From positions 1 to 64,000 of the forward strand of contig QUDE01000009.1 of the NCBI GenBank assembly GCA_003477405.1: a stretch of 64,000 nucleotides of DNA, in the 5' to 3' direction. Origin of the DNA: Ruminococcaceae bacterium AM07-15 (lineage in GTDB: Bacteria; Bacillota; Clostridia; Oscillospirales; Butyricicoccaceae). Below, piece after piece: positions 49,580-58,104 of the stretch. Each line of letters opens with the position of its first letter. The first letter of the stretch is position 1. Below the pieces are notes generated by a model, which had not been told where the DNA came from, ran no database searches, and was given only the letters and a program-made list of their open reading frames with translations. Both the position numbers and the translations under genes were made by a program.

Positions 49580-50230
49580 TCAAATAGATAGTTTTACAAT
49601 TCCCCATTTGCCGTCTTTCTTAACGCAAATCAGCCCAGCATTGCCTACCCGTATATCGGAGTAAATGGGTGGTAAAATCTCATATCCGCTGTGGTGTAAT
49701 AACCCCCATTTCCCTTGTAGCTTTATTTTTATCAACTTATCAAAAATAGGATAGGCTTGCTGATACCTTATATCGACAAGGAGTTCACCTGTTATTTCGG
49801 AAACAACGCCCCATTTCCCGCCGACCCTCACAGCACATAAATCGTCATAACCGCACCATATTTCATCAAACCAATCTTCGGTGATATGCGCTCCAGCCAT
49901 ATTCAGCAAGCAATATTTTCCGTCTTTTTTACCCCATAAATTCTTTGAGAGAAACTCAAATTCTTCTTCATAAATGCATGGAATGAGAACATTTCCATTT
50001 GTATCAAGAAGTCCATACAGTCCGTTTTTCTCAACACATATCAGGCCATTATTGGACTGAAATACTGTATCATACTCAATAGGAATGGCAATGGTTCCCT
50101 TTTCGCTTATAAAGCCCCACAATCCATCCTTTGAAACTTTAATCAGTCCGTTTTCACTGTGCCAGACCTCATCATAAGCCAATTCACATGGAACTTGAAT
50201 GGTAGCTTTAATACAAGTCACCTTGAACAC
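49580..50230 (-). CDS. WG-repeat protein
   Basis: A 216-residue protein built of WG repeats: GLIKVSKDGLWGFISEKGTIAIPIEYD, GLICVEKNGLYGLLDTNGNVLIPCIYE, LCAVRVGGKWGVVSEITGELLVDIRY, LIKIKLQGKWGLLHHSGYEILPPIYSD and GLICVKKDGKWGIV. These form a beta-propeller-like repeat of unknown ligand. AT-rich. It overlaps the upstream gene by 23 bp. Part of foreign DNA inserted at the mgtA locus. Confidence 0.85.
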   Translation of the reverse strand: MFKVTCIKATIQVPCELAYDEVWHSENGLIKVSKDGLWGFISEKGTIAIPIEYDTVFQSNNGLICVEKNGLYGLLDTNGNVLIPCIYEEEFEFLSKNLWGKKDGKYCLLNMAGAHITEDWFDEIWCGYDDLCAVRVGGKWGVVSEITGELLVDIRYQQAYPIFDKLIKIKLQGKWGLLHHSGYEILPPIYSDIRVGNAGLICVKKDGKWGIVKLSI

Positions 50231-50939
50231 ATCCCTTTTCTTGACATATCAGTGCTTGCTGATAGCTTCCTATCAGCCCGTAATAATTCATTATATCTGG
50301 ATAACGATTTGACGGATGATAATAGTCCAGCACAATGACATCGTGACCATTCAGCCGTGTAAAATAGTAAAGGTTAGAGTTTTGCCTATCTTTGATGTTA
50401 TATCCCAAAATGATATTGAGAGATGTTATGGTATATCCGCACACAATAATAGTTGGGTCAATCAGTTCGATTTCACGGCGCAATTCTGTGCAATCGCACT
50501 GTGCATATTGCAAAATATTGTCTTTCTTAGAGTCTTTCGCTCCGTCACTCTTCTTCACATTGACAACGGCAATCTGGCGGAGCTGCTCATTTCCAAAATA
50601 GTGCATAGCCGCTTCGTCTCTAAACGGGCATAAATAGGTGGTTGATGTATGTAGTAGTCCTTGCGTCCATTGAGATACCCTTTTCCATGTAATGTGCTTT
50701 CCCATTTTTTCTTTGGTTAGCAAATGATCCTTTATTAAATCCCAGTCGCCTGTTCCATGATATGCTTCTTTGAGCAGAAACAAGGGGCGCACTTTTTGGG
50801 AAAACCACTGCTCCGGGCAAACAATACCGTCTCGAATGAACACATTTTTACTGTGGTTAATATCATCCGAAGGTGCTTTGTTTTTCCATTCTTGAAATAG
50901 CAATTCAATATCGCTTATATATTTCTCTGTATGTTCCAT
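50208..50939 (-). CDS. Hypothetical protein, possible UDG-like fold
   Basis: A 243-residue AT-rich protein. The opening part has VRPLFLLKEAYHGTGDWDLI (about 49-68), later PTIIVCGYTITSLNIIL and VIVLDYYHPSNRYPDIMNYY. The pattern 'strand-LLKEA... strand-CG... HPS' resembles uracil-DNA-glycosylase-like proteins, with the final HPS motif, but I am not sure. ATG 50939 follows GGGAGG. It pairs with the WG gene. Confidence 0.65.
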   Translation of the reverse strand: MEHTEKYISDIELLFQEWKNKAPSDDINHSKNVFIRDGIVCPEQWFSQKVRPLFLLKEAYHGTGDWDLIKDHLLTKEKMGKHITWKRVSQWTQGLLHTSTTYLCPFRDEAAMHYFGNEQLRQIAVVNVKKSDGAKDSKKDNILQYAQCDCTELRREIELIDPTIIVCGYTITSLNIILGYNIKDRQNSNLYYFTRLNGHDVIVLDYYHPSNRYPDIMNYYGLIGSYQQALICQEKGCVQGDLY

Positions 50940-50958
50940 TCTAAATCCTCCCGCATTT

Positions 50959-51218
50959 TTAGAAATCATCCCATAGAACCGATTTGCCAACGCTCAATTC
51001 CCAGCCTTTTAATGCTGTGTCATACTCGATCCATTCTCCTGCAATCCGAAGTGTTTCAATGTATCGTTGCACAGAGCGTTCTGATACCTCTAATTTTTCA
51101 GCTGATTCTCTTGTTGAGATACCAGGTGTTTTTTTAATAGCACTTAGTACAAATAGAGTGTTCGCTACAATGATACTGAAATTTTTATACTTTTTTGTTT
51201 GCGATATGCGTCCATAAG
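50959..51218 (-). pseudogene. HTH regulator, 5'-truncated
   Basis: An 87-codon open frame ending LKGWELSVGKSVLWDDF. It has a DeoR/HTH_11-type helix-turn-helix (IKKTPGISTRESAEKLEVSERSVQRYIETLRIAGEW). No start codon exists: the frame runs up into the mgtA remnant. The 5' end was lost when this DNA joined mgtA at about 51218. Confidence 0.6.
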
Positions 51219-52037
51219 TATAAAGGGGATCAGCACCGCCATAAAGCGAATAAGCACCCAGGCAATGGAATGGGCCCCTTGATCAAACCCATCCTTCGGC
51301 CGCTTCTGGCTTCTGGGAAAGCCGCCGTAAACGGTGTCCGATCCCACGGCCAGCACCACGCCCTCGCCGGTGCCGCCCATGACGGAAGACCCCATAAAAA
51401 CCAGATTATGACACTGGCTGTAAGCCCGGAACTTCCCCGGCGAGAGGGTTACAGCGCGCTTTTCCAAAATCCCGCTTTCGCCAGTGATCACCGACTGGGA
51501 GACAAACAGATCCTTGGCCTCCAGCAGGCGAATGTCCGCCGGAACACGATTTCCTGCCTGCAGCCGGACATAATCTCCCACCACCAGTTCATCGGCAGGA
51601 AGCTGAGTCCACCGGCCGTCCCGCCGCACCAGAACTTCAGAAGCAATCATCTCCGTCAGCCGGTCGGCCACCCGCTTGGCCCTCAGCTCCTGGATAAAGC
51701 GGACGATGCCGCTGACAAGCAGCATGTCCAAAATGATGATGGCCGTGGTCATATTGCGGCTGAAATTGGATGCGAGGAACACATCGGTCACAAGGGAGAT
51801 GCTGGCCAGCACCAGCAGAATCACGGCAAAAGGATTGACAAAAGCTCTTCGCAGCCGGTGGAGCACGGTATCGCGCCTTGGCCCCGGCCCGCTGTTTTTG
51901 CCGTGCTGTGCCCGGCTTTTTTCCGCTTCCTCCTGGCTAAGTCCCGCAGGAGAAACACCCAGCTTCTGATATAATGTTTCGGCATCCATGCAGGCATAAT
52001 CAAAAATCTGTTTTGGGGACAGATGACTGGGACGCAT
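51216..52037 (-). pseudogene. mgtA: Mg P-type ATPase remnant (N-terminal part)
   Basis: The first 270 residues of an MgtA-type ATPase starting at ATG 52037 after GGAGG. It includes TM1-TM2 (FAVILLVLASISLVTDVFL, MTTAIIILDMLLVSGIVRFIQE), the actuator domain (LPADELVVGDYVRLQAGNRVPADIRLLEAKDLFVSQSVITGES) and LVFMGSSVMGGTGEGVVLAVG, and ends in TM3 at IRFMAVLIPF. Then foreign AT-rich sequence takes over and a stop follows. The phosphorylation domain is missing. As its actuator segment duplicates the one in the 48376 remnant, the two remnants come from two mgtA copies. Confidence 0.85.
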
Positions 52038-52202
52038 TTTTCCACCTCCGCAGGATAATTTCCGCGCTGCCACAGAATACTCGCAAAATGGCCTCTTCAC
52101 CATGTTTGCGGTTATTATATCATACATCCCATTTTTTAAGCCCCATCCTTCTCTTGCTTTTTTCTTGCTTTCCCCGAAAAGCAAAACCTTGTACCCACTA
52201 GA

Positions 52203-52640
52203 TCATGGCTGAAATTCTGTCTGCTCTTTCGTGATAACCTCCACGCTTTCTTCGGCTTTCATCTGCTGAAAGGCTACGCTTCCCAGCACCACCAGCAGCA
52301 CATAGAACAACAGGAACAAGGCCACCGCAATTCCTACTGCCTTCCAGATCCGCCGACCCCTGCGATTCTTTTCCGCCAGCTGACGGTTGAGCTCCACCAA
52401 CTGCTCCACCAGCGCTTCCTCCTGTCCCCGGCTTTCTCTTCTTCCGGTCTCTCCACAGAGCAAATGGGATACATCGGTCTCCAGCACATCGGCCAGCTCC
52501 ACCAGCAGATCGGCATCGGGCACCGACAGCCCACTCTCCCATTTGGACACCGTCTGCCGCACCACATGAAGCCGCAGGGCCACCTCCTGCTGGGACAGTC
52601 CTTTTTCTTTCCGCAACTTTTTCAGGTTTTCTCCAAACAT
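52203..52640 (-). CDS. XRE regulator with membrane helix
   Basis: A 145-residue protein. Residues 1-60 are an HTH_3 domain (LKKLRKEKGLSQQEVALRLHVVRQTVSKWESGLSVPD). A Glu/Gln-rich linker leads to a membrane helix (about 102-125, AVGIAVALFLLFYVLLVVLG). Membrane-anchored XRE regulators of this kind are common in Clostridia. ATG 52640 follows AGGAGGG. It may have controlled the neighbouring mgtA. Confidence 0.88.
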   Translation of the reverse strand: MFGENLKKLRKEKGLSQQEVALRLHVVRQTVSKWESGLSVPDADLLVELADVLETDVSHLLCGETGRRESRGQEEALVEQLVELNRQLAEKNRRGRRIWKAVGIAVALFLLFYVLLVVLGSVAFQQMKAEESVEVITKEQTEFQP

Positions 52641-52753
52641 CGCTTTCCCTCCTATGCTGCCCATCAATATAGCAAAGGAGCCATAAAAACACAAGCAACG
52701 CAAACTAACATGGGGAAAATTTCTGCATCCACCCTTCTTTCGCCAAGAACCAG

Positions 52754-52788
52754 TTGATAAATTGGGGAAGATGTATTATAATATCTTT
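52754..52788 (+). promoter_or_regulatory. Promoter of the SRP RNA
   Basis: TTGATA and TATAAT are separated by 17 bp and end about 8 bp before the first base of the SRP RNA. Confidence 0.8.
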
Positions 52789-52790
52789 TA

Positions 52791-53100
52791 CAGCGGCGCT
52801 TGCCAAGGCTGCACTAACCGGGGAGTCAGCGGTTCCTTATCACCTGAAATCCGCTATATGCAGGGGTTAATTCCGTTTCAGAGGATTCGTCTTTTTGCCG
52901 TCTGCCTCGTATGTAAAGCTGAGAGAGATCGGTCCCGCGCAACAGACCGCCGTGAACCATGTCAGGCGGGGAACCGAGCAGCATTAAGCGGCACAGTCTG
53001 TGTGCCGCGGCCAACCGGTTTTGAGCCGAGCATACGGGTTACGGGCAAAGGGCGTCTTCGAGGAAGCGGTGTGCAGCCTTGGGAGTCGCCGCTGTTTTTT
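52791..53100 (+). ncRNA. ffs: SRP RNA, large Gram-positive type
   Basis: The conserved S-domain tetraloop region GTGAACCATGTCAGGCGG with GAGCAGCATTAAGCGG is present (52951-52990). The Alu-domain part CTAACCGGGGAGTCAGCGGT lies near the 5' end. The ends pair (CAGCGGCG and CGCCGCTG; GGCTGCAC and GTGCAGCC), and a T-run follows. The length of about 300 nt is that of the long Bacillus/Clostridia form. The RNA forms the signal-recognition particle with Ffh. Its place just before dnaX is usual. Confidence 0.93.
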
Positions 53101-53142
53101 GTTTTTTCGTTTGTGTTTCTGCTTTCTTGGGAGGGAACTTTC

Positions 53143-54690
53143 GTGTCTCATCAGGCCCTTTATCGCAAATGGCGACCCATCACCTTTGACGATGTGGTGG
53201 GCCAGCAGCACATCACCGCCGCCCTCAAGGCCCAGGTCCAGACCGGGCGGCTGTCCCATGCCTATCTCTTCACCGGCACCCGGGGCACCGGCAAGACCAC
53301 CTGCGCCAAAATTCTGGCCCGGGCGGCCAACTGTCTTTCCCCGGTGGACGGCAATCCCTGCAACCAGTGTGAAAACTGCCGGGCCGTGCTGGAAGATGCG
53401 GCCATGGATGTATCGGAAATCGACGCCGCTTCCAACAACGGCGTGGACAACATCCGGGAGATCCGGGAGGAGGTCAATTACGCCCCCACCGCTCTCCGCC
53501 TGCGCACCTATATCATCGACGAAGTGCATATGCTGTCACCGGGCGCTTTCAACGCTTTGCTGAAAACCCTGGAGGAGCCGCCGGAACACGCCTTGTTCAT
53601 CCTGGCCACCACCGAGATCCACAAGGTGCCTGCCACCATCCTGTCCCGGTGCCAGCGGTATGATTTCCGCCGGATCTCCCCCGCCGCCATCGGCGACCGT
53701 TTGCTCACCATCGCCCGGGCGGAAAACCTGAGTCTTTCCCCCGAGGCCGCTTTGCTTCTGGCCCGGCTGGGCGACGGCTCCATGCGGGATGCCATCTCCC
53801 TTCTGGACCGCTGTGTGGCCGGGGACACCCCCATCGATCCGCATCATGTGCAAAGCTGCCTGGGGGTGGCGGAAAACCAGCAGCTTCTGTCCCTCTTTTC
53901 CGCCTTGTGCAAAAAAGACGCCGCCCAGGCTTTGGCGGTGTTTTCCCAGTGTTATGACCAGGGCCGGGATATGATCTCTCTGTTTGACGAGCTTCTGTCC
54001 CTGATCCGGGATATTTATCTCATCCAATCGGTAAAGAATGCCGACAGCACCCTGACCGGCTCTTTCTTCACCACAGAAGAGCTGAAACAGGCCGCCAGCG
54101 AAGCTTCGCCGGAATTTCTGGACTTTGCCGCAGGGGTCATCGGCGAGACTCTTTCCCGGCTGACTCGCTCGGCCATCCGCCGGGCCGATGGGGAAATGTG
54201 CCTGCTCCGCCTGTGCCGCGGGCCGGTGCTCCTTTCTCCTGCGCCTCAGCAAAGCGCCCCGGCGGCGCCGGTTTCCTCGGTCTCCGCTCCGGCGGCCCCG
54301 GTTGCGCCTGCGGCTCCCTCCGCTGCCCCCAAAGGGGAGAGCGCAAAGGGAAAGGGGAGTTCTTCTCCGGGAGATACCGACGCCCGGGACCGGTTTTTTG
54401 CCGCTTTGAAGGGCACGCCCATGAACCCGGCGGCCGCCGCCTACATCCGCCTGGCCCACTATTCCCTCAAGGGGGAGCTGCTGGTCATTGGCGTGGATGA
54501 AGAGGGGCTTTTGCTTCTGGACCGGCCCCGTGTGGTGACCCTTCTGGAGCAGGCCGCCCACAAAGCCGGATTCTCCGGTGTGCGGCTGCGGAGCAAATCG
54601 GCCACCCCCGCCCAGGAAGAAGGGGCTTTGGATGAAGTGCTGGATACGGCCCGAAGCCTGGGTGTGGATGTACGCGAACAGCAGGATTGA
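53143..54690 (+). CDS. dnaX: DNA polymerase III subunit gamma/tau
   Basis: A 515-residue clamp-loader ATPase starting at GTG after GGGAGG. SHQALYRKWRPITFDDVVGQ is the invariant opening; Walker A is FTGTRGTGKTTCAKILARA (43-61), the zinc module C-x8-C-x2-C-x2-C lies in NPCNQCENC, and Walker B is YIIDEVHMLS with SRC (sensor 1 region ATTEIHKVPATILSRCQ). A proline/alanine linker (about 365-410) leads to a short tau-like C-terminal domain. Operon with ybaB and recR follows. Confidence 0.95.
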   Translation: MSHQALYRKWRPITFDDVVGQQHITAALKAQVQTGRLSHAYLFTGTRGTGKTTCAKILARAANCLSPVDGNPCNQCENCRAVLEDAAMDVSEIDAASNNGVDNIREIREEVNYAPTALRLRTYIIDEVHMLSPGAFNALLKTLEEPPEHALFILATTEIHKVPATILSRCQRYDFRRISPAAIGDRLLTIARAENLSLSPEAALLLARLGDGSMRDAISLLDRCVAGDTPIDPHHVQSCLGVAENQQLLSLFSALCKKDAAQALAVFSQCYDQGRDMISLFDELLSLIRDIYLIQSVKNADSTLTGSFFTTEELKQAASEASPEFLDFAAGVIGETLSRLTRSAIRRADGEMCLLRLCRGPVLLSPAPQQSAPAAPVSSVSAPAAPVAPAAPSAAPKGESAKGKGSSSPGDTDARDRFFAALKGTPMNPAAAAYIRLAHYSLKGELLVIGVDEEGLLLLDRPRVVTLLEQAAHKAGFSGVRLRSKSATPAQEEGALDEVLDTARSLGVDVREQQD

Positions 54691-54749
54691 GCTTTTCACA
54701 AAGCTCCTGGCAATACAATCAAAATACCAAAGAAAAGGTGGTTTATCCC

Positions 54750-55073
54750 ATGAAAAAGATGCCTATGGGCGGTTTCAACATGAATAACCTGATGAAGCAG
54801 GCCCAAAAAATGCAGCAGGATATGGCCAAAAAGCAGGCTGAGCTGGAAGAGATGGAGTTCACCGCTTCTGCTGGCGGCGGTGCTGTCACCGCCACCATCA
54901 AGCAAAAGCAGCTCACCTCCCTCATCATCAAGCCGGAAGTCATCGATCCGGAGGATGCCGAGATGCTCTGCGACCTGGTGATGGCCGCCGTCAACGAGGC
55001 CATGAAGCAGTCTGACGACACCTACACCGCAGAGATGAACAAACTCACCGGCGGAATGGGCGGTCTGTTCTAA
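54750..55073 (+). CDS. YbaB/EbfC nucleoid-associated protein
   Basis: A 107-residue protein. [27 protein letters not shown] (5-31) and [41 protein letters not shown] are diagnostic. The C-terminal LTGGMGGLF is typical. It binds DNA as a dimer. ATG follows AAAAGGTGG. It lies 60 bp after dnaX and 2 bp before recR, the standard order. Confidence 0.95.
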   Translation: MKKMPMGGFNMNNLMKQAQKMQQDMAKKQAELEEMEFTASAGGGAVTATIKQKQLTSLIIKPEVIDPEDAEMLCDLVMAAVNEAMKQSDDTYTAEMNKLTGGMGGLF

Positions 55074-55075
55074 TC

Positions 55076-55675
55076 ATGAAATATTTCGCGCCGCCGGTGG
55101 AAAAGCTCATTGAACAATTTGAGCGTCTGCCGGGCATCGGCTATAAAACGGCCCAGCGGCTGGCCTTTTTTGTGCTGGATCTGCCAAAGGACCAAGCGGA
55201 GGAATTCGCCAAAGCCATTCTGGATGCCAAACAGACGGTCCACACCTGCAAGGTGTGCCAGAACCTCACCGATGGTGAAATCTGCTCCATCTGCTCCGAC
55301 CCCATGCGGGACAAAGGGCTGATCTGCGTGGTCACCGATCCCAAGGATGTGGTGGCCCTGGAGCGCACCCGGGAATACAAGGGTCTTTACCATGTGCTTC
55401 ACGGGGTGATCTCCCCCCTCAACGGCATCGGCCCCGATCAGCTGCGCATCAAGGAACTGTTGCAGCGAGTGGCCGATGAGGACATCCGGGAGGTCATCAT
55501 GGCCACAAACCCGGACACCGAAGGAGAAGCCACGGCCATGTACCTTTCCCGGCTGCTCAAGCCCTTTGGCGTGGCGGTGACCCGTCTGGCCTACGGCGTG
55601 CCTGTGGGCGGGCATCTGGAATATGCCGACGAAGTGACCCTCACCCGGGCCCTGGAAGGCCGCACTCAGATCTGA
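55076..55675 (+). CDS. recR: Recombination mediator protein RecR
   Basis: A 199-residue protein of normal length. The helix-hairpin-helix is [18 protein letters not shown] (14-31), the zinc finger [16 protein letters not shown] (58-73), and the Toprim domain holds [16 protein letters not shown], then [19 protein letters not shown] and [18 protein letters not shown]. RecR acts with RecO and RecF to load RecA on gapped DNA. Confidence 0.97.
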   Translation: MKYFAPPVEKLIEQFERLPGIGYKTAQRLAFFVLDLPKDQAEEFAKAILDAKQTVHTCKVCQNLTDGEICSICSDPMRDKGLICVVTDPKDVVALERTREYKGLYHVLHGVISPLNGIGPDQLRIKELLQRVADEDIREVIMATNPDTEGEATAMYLSRLLKPFGVAVTRLAYGVPVGGHLEYADEVTLTRALEGRTQI

Positions 55676-55682
55676 ATACAGC

Positions 55683-55714
55683 AAAAGAGCGTGCCGCTTG
55701 GCACGCTCTTTTTT
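55683..55714. terminator. Bidirectional terminator recR/iclR
   Basis: AAGAGCGTGCC and GGCACGCTCTT arms flank GCTT; T-runs on both strands serve convergent recR and the IclR gene. Confidence 0.85.
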
Positions 55715-56489
55715 ATTCTTCGTAGGCCAGAAGCTGGGACAGGCGCTGGGCGGTGCGCTGAACCTGGGGAATGATACGGCGGATGTGTTCCGGCTCCATC
55801 CGGTGCAGCGGGCCGGAAACGCTGATGCCAGCTACCACTTTTCCCGTGTAATCCCGCACTCCGGCGGCCACGCACCGGGCCCCCTGCTCGCACTCCTCAT
55901 CGTCCAGGGCATATCCCTGGCGCCCGATCTTCTCCAGCTCGGAAAGCAGCCCTTCCCGGGTGGTAATGGTATGGGAAGTCAGGGGCTCCAGACCATTTTC
56001 TTCGATATACTGCTCCAGGGAGGCGGCATCGTCGTTGAGCAGAAAGATCTTCCCCACGCCGGTGCAATACAAGGGAGCCCGTTTCCCGATGCGCTGCATG
56101 ATTTTCAGCATTCCATCGGGCCCTTCCACCACATCCACATAAACCACCTGCCGGTTTTCCTCAATGGCCAGGCAGCAGCTTTCCCCGCACCGGCTGGAAA
56201 GCTCCAGCAGCCAGGGATGGGCCAGGTTGCGGATATCCATCTGGGAAGAGACCTGGCTGCCGATCTGGGCAAATTTCAGCGTGAGGGAATAGCGCAGCGT
56301 CACCGGGTCCTGGTTGGCATAGCCGTGAAGCAGCAGAGTGTTTACCAGGCGCAATGCGGTGCTGGCCGGAAGACCGCAGGCCGCTGCCAGATCCCCCAGG
56401 CGCATAGGCTCCCGGGAAGAAGCCAGCACCTCCACCAGCTGCAATGCCTTTTCCACCGATTGATTCACTTTGGCCAGCTTCTTTTCCAT
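55713..56489 (-). CDS. IclR family transcription regulator
   Basis: A 258-residue regulator. The winged helix (VEVLASSREPMRLGDLAAACGLPASTALRLVNTLLLHGYA, 18-58) is followed by the IclR effector domain (VVYVDVVEGPDGML, IGKRAPLYCTGVGKIFLL, GYALDDEECEQGARCVAAGVRDYTGKVVAGISVSG). ATG 56489 follows GGGGGCAGG; two ATGs lie upstream. It is divergent from the aminotransferase gene it probably regulates, with palindromic sites at 56505 and 56632. Confidence 0.92.
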   Translation of the reverse strand: MEKKLAKVNQSVEKALQLVEVLASSREPMRLGDLAAACGLPASTALRLVNTLLLHGYANQDPVTLRYSLTLKFAQIGSQVSSQMDIRNLAHPWLLELSSRCGESCCLAIEENRQVVYVDVVEGPDGMLKIMQRIGKRAPLYCTGVGKIFLLNDDAASLEQYIEENGLEPLTSHTITTREGLLSELEKIGRQGYALDDEECEQGARCVAAGVRDYTGKVVAGISVSGPLHRMEPEHIRRIIPQVQRTAQRLSQLLAYEE

Positions 56490-56504
56490 GGTCCTGCCCC
56501 CGTT

Positions 56505-56524
56505 TTTCATTTTACACAATGAAA
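56505..56524. promoter_or_regulatory. Candidate IclR operator (own promoter)
   Basis: TTTCATT-TTACAC-AATGAAA, 7-bp arms, just upstream of the IclR start. Inferred autoregulatory site. Confidence 0.45.
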
Positions 56525-56574
56525 TTATAGACTATTTGCACGGAATCCTCAACTGATTTTCGTCGCATCCTCCT

Positions 56575-56603
56575 TTGACTTTCCCCCATGGGGATGCTAC
56601 AAT
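56575..56603 (+). promoter_or_regulatory. Promoter of the aminotransferase gene
   Basis: TTGACT and TACAAT with 17-bp spacing, 82 bp upstream of the start codon. Confidence 0.75.
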
Positions 56604-56631
56604 AAAAGCAGAAAAATGGAATCGAAATATC

Positions 56632-56648
56632 ATTTCACTTTGTGAAAT
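56632..56648. promoter_or_regulatory. Candidate IclR operator (target promoter)
   Basis: ATTTCAC-TTT-GTGAAAT, a perfect 17-bp dyad about 30 bp after the -10 box of the aminotransferase promoter, placed to block transcription. Confidence 0.6.
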
Positions 56649-56684
56649 CCGCTTCCATCGTTTTGAAAAGGGGTGCTTTTGATA

Positions 56685-57830
56685 ATGAAAGAGAAAACCA
56701 TGGTGATGATCCCCGGCCCCACGCCGGTGGTACGCTCCATCCAGGAGGAAATGGGCCGTGAGATCCAGGCCTTCGGCGATCCTCGCTTTGTGAAGGATTT
56801 CAAGAGCGTCATTGACGATCTGGGCCAGCTGTTCGGCTGCGACGGCAAAACATTCGTGGTGGCCGGTACCGGCACACTGGCTATGGAAATGGCCATCTCC
56901 AACATGACCCGCCGGGGAGATAATGTACTTATCGTTTCCAACGGCTTCTTCGGCGACCGGTTCATCGACATCTGTGAGCACAAAGGGCTCAACGCCGATG
57001 TGCTGAAGGCCGAGTGGGGCAGCGTGGTCTCTCCGGAAGAGATCCGCAAAAAGCTGAGCGAAAAGCATTATGCCGCCATGACAGTCACCCATGTGGACAC
57101 CGCCACCGGCGCCGCTGCCGACATCGCCGCCATCGGCGAAGTGATGCGGGACTTCCCCGAGACCATCTACATTGTGGACGGCGTGGCCGCCACCGCCGGT
57201 GAATATGAGAACCTGGCAGAGATGAACATCGATGTGCTCTTCACCGCCTCCCAGAAGGCCTTCGGCGTCTGCCCCGGCCTGCTTCTGCTGTGGGCCAACA
57301 AAAAGGCCATGGAAAGAAGAGCCACTCTGGGCGTCATTCCCGAGTATTACTGCGACTTTGACAAGTGGGTGCCCATCATGGACGACACCTCCAAATACTT
57401 CGCCACCCCGGCCATCAACCTGGTGTGGGCCATGAAGGAATCGGTGCGCATCATCAAGGAAGAGGGCATGAAGGCCCGCTATGAGCGCCATCTGAAGAAC
57501 GCCCGGGCCATGCAGAAGGCTCTGGAATCTATCGGCCTTGTGCCCCTGGCCAAGGAAGGCTGCCGCGCCGTGACCCTGAGCAATCTGCTCTATCCCGAAG
57601 GCATGGACGATGCCAAGTTCCGTGCCACTCTGCTGGAAGAGGGCATCATCGTCGCCGGTGGTCTGGGCGCCTATGCAGGCAAGATGTTCCGCCTGGGCCA
57701 CATGGGCAACATCGACATCAATGACGAAGTGGCTGTGCTGGGCGTCATCGAAAGAGCCATGAATCAGTGCGGCCAGAAGGTGCCTTACGGCAAGGCCGTG
57801 GGTATTTATCTGGAAGAAATGGCGAAATAA
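56685..57830 (+). CDS. Class V aminotransferase (alanine-glyoxylate type)
   Basis: A 381-residue PLP enzyme. It opens with MIPGPTPVVRSIQEEMG, typical of serine-pyruvate/alanine-glyoxylate aminotransferases. The cofactor region includes TGTLAMEMAISNM (about 70), the Asp of YIVDGVAATAGE, and the Schiff-base Lys in LFTASQKAFGVCPG (about 190-200). The C-terminal Arg-containing segment FRLGHMGNID binds the carboxylate. ATG 56685 is chosen; TTG 56679 and GTG 56673 are alternatives. Under IclR control, as suggested by the divergent arrangement. The exact substrate pair is undetermined. Confidence 0.9.
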   Translation: MKEKTMVMIPGPTPVVRSIQEEMGREIQAFGDPRFVKDFKSVIDDLGQLFGCDGKTFVVAGTGTLAMEMAISNMTRRGDNVLIVSNGFFGDRFIDICEHKGLNADVLKAEWGSVVSPEEIRKKLSEKHYAAMTVTHVDTATGAAADIAAIGEVMRDFPETIYIVDGVAATAGEYENLAEMNIDVLFTASQKAFGVCPGLLLLWANKKAMERRATLGVIPEYYCDFDKWVPIMDDTSKYFATPAINLVWAMKESVRIIKEEGMKARYERHLKNARAMQKALESIGLVPLAKEGCRAVTLSNLLYPEGMDDAKFRATLLEEGIIVAGGLGAYAGKMFRLGHMGNIDINDEVAVLGVIERAMNQCGQKVPYGKAVGIYLEEMAK

Positions 57831-57845
57831 TTATTTTCATCCCGT

Positions 57846-58092
57846 TGATATGCAAAAAGGGGCGGCTCAGCCGCCCCTTTCAGACTATCGAGAAACCTAT
57901 ATAACGAAAAGATCGTTTGCCCTACCCTTCATCAATTCGCAAAAAGCCGCGACCTGTGCGTGGCTTTTGCACCTATCAAGGGGCAAGTGTGCGCCGAAGG
58001 CGTGCATGCAGCCCCTTGCAAAAACTCGAAAAAGTGGCTCAAGCCACTTTTTCGACACGCTCAAAGGGGCGGCTCAGCCGCCCCTTTCTTTT
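57846..58092 (+). repeat. Cluster of five stem-loops with a direct repeat
   Basis: The 26-bp unit AAAGGGGCGGCTCAGCCG plus CCCCTTTC occurs at 57856-57881 and again at 58063-58088. Between them are three more stems: GCAAAAAGCC/GGCTTTTGC, AGGGGC/GCCCCT, and CGAAAAAGTGGCT/AGCCACTTTTTCG. The first ends the aminotransferase gene; the last lies 16 bp before the Nudix start. The stretch also stays open in one frame, but the product would be meaningless. Confidence 0.65.
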
Positions 58093-58104
58093 CTCGGAGG
58101 ATTT

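Noticed and set aside
52762-53142. N-terminal extension of DnaX upstream of GTG 53143
   Set aside because: That stretch is the SRP RNA gene; conserved DnaX sequence starts at SHQALYRKWRP.
57850-58104. N-terminal extension of the Nudix protein into the hairpin cluster
   Set aside because: The extension is just translated stem-loops; a proper ribosome site precedes ATG 58105.
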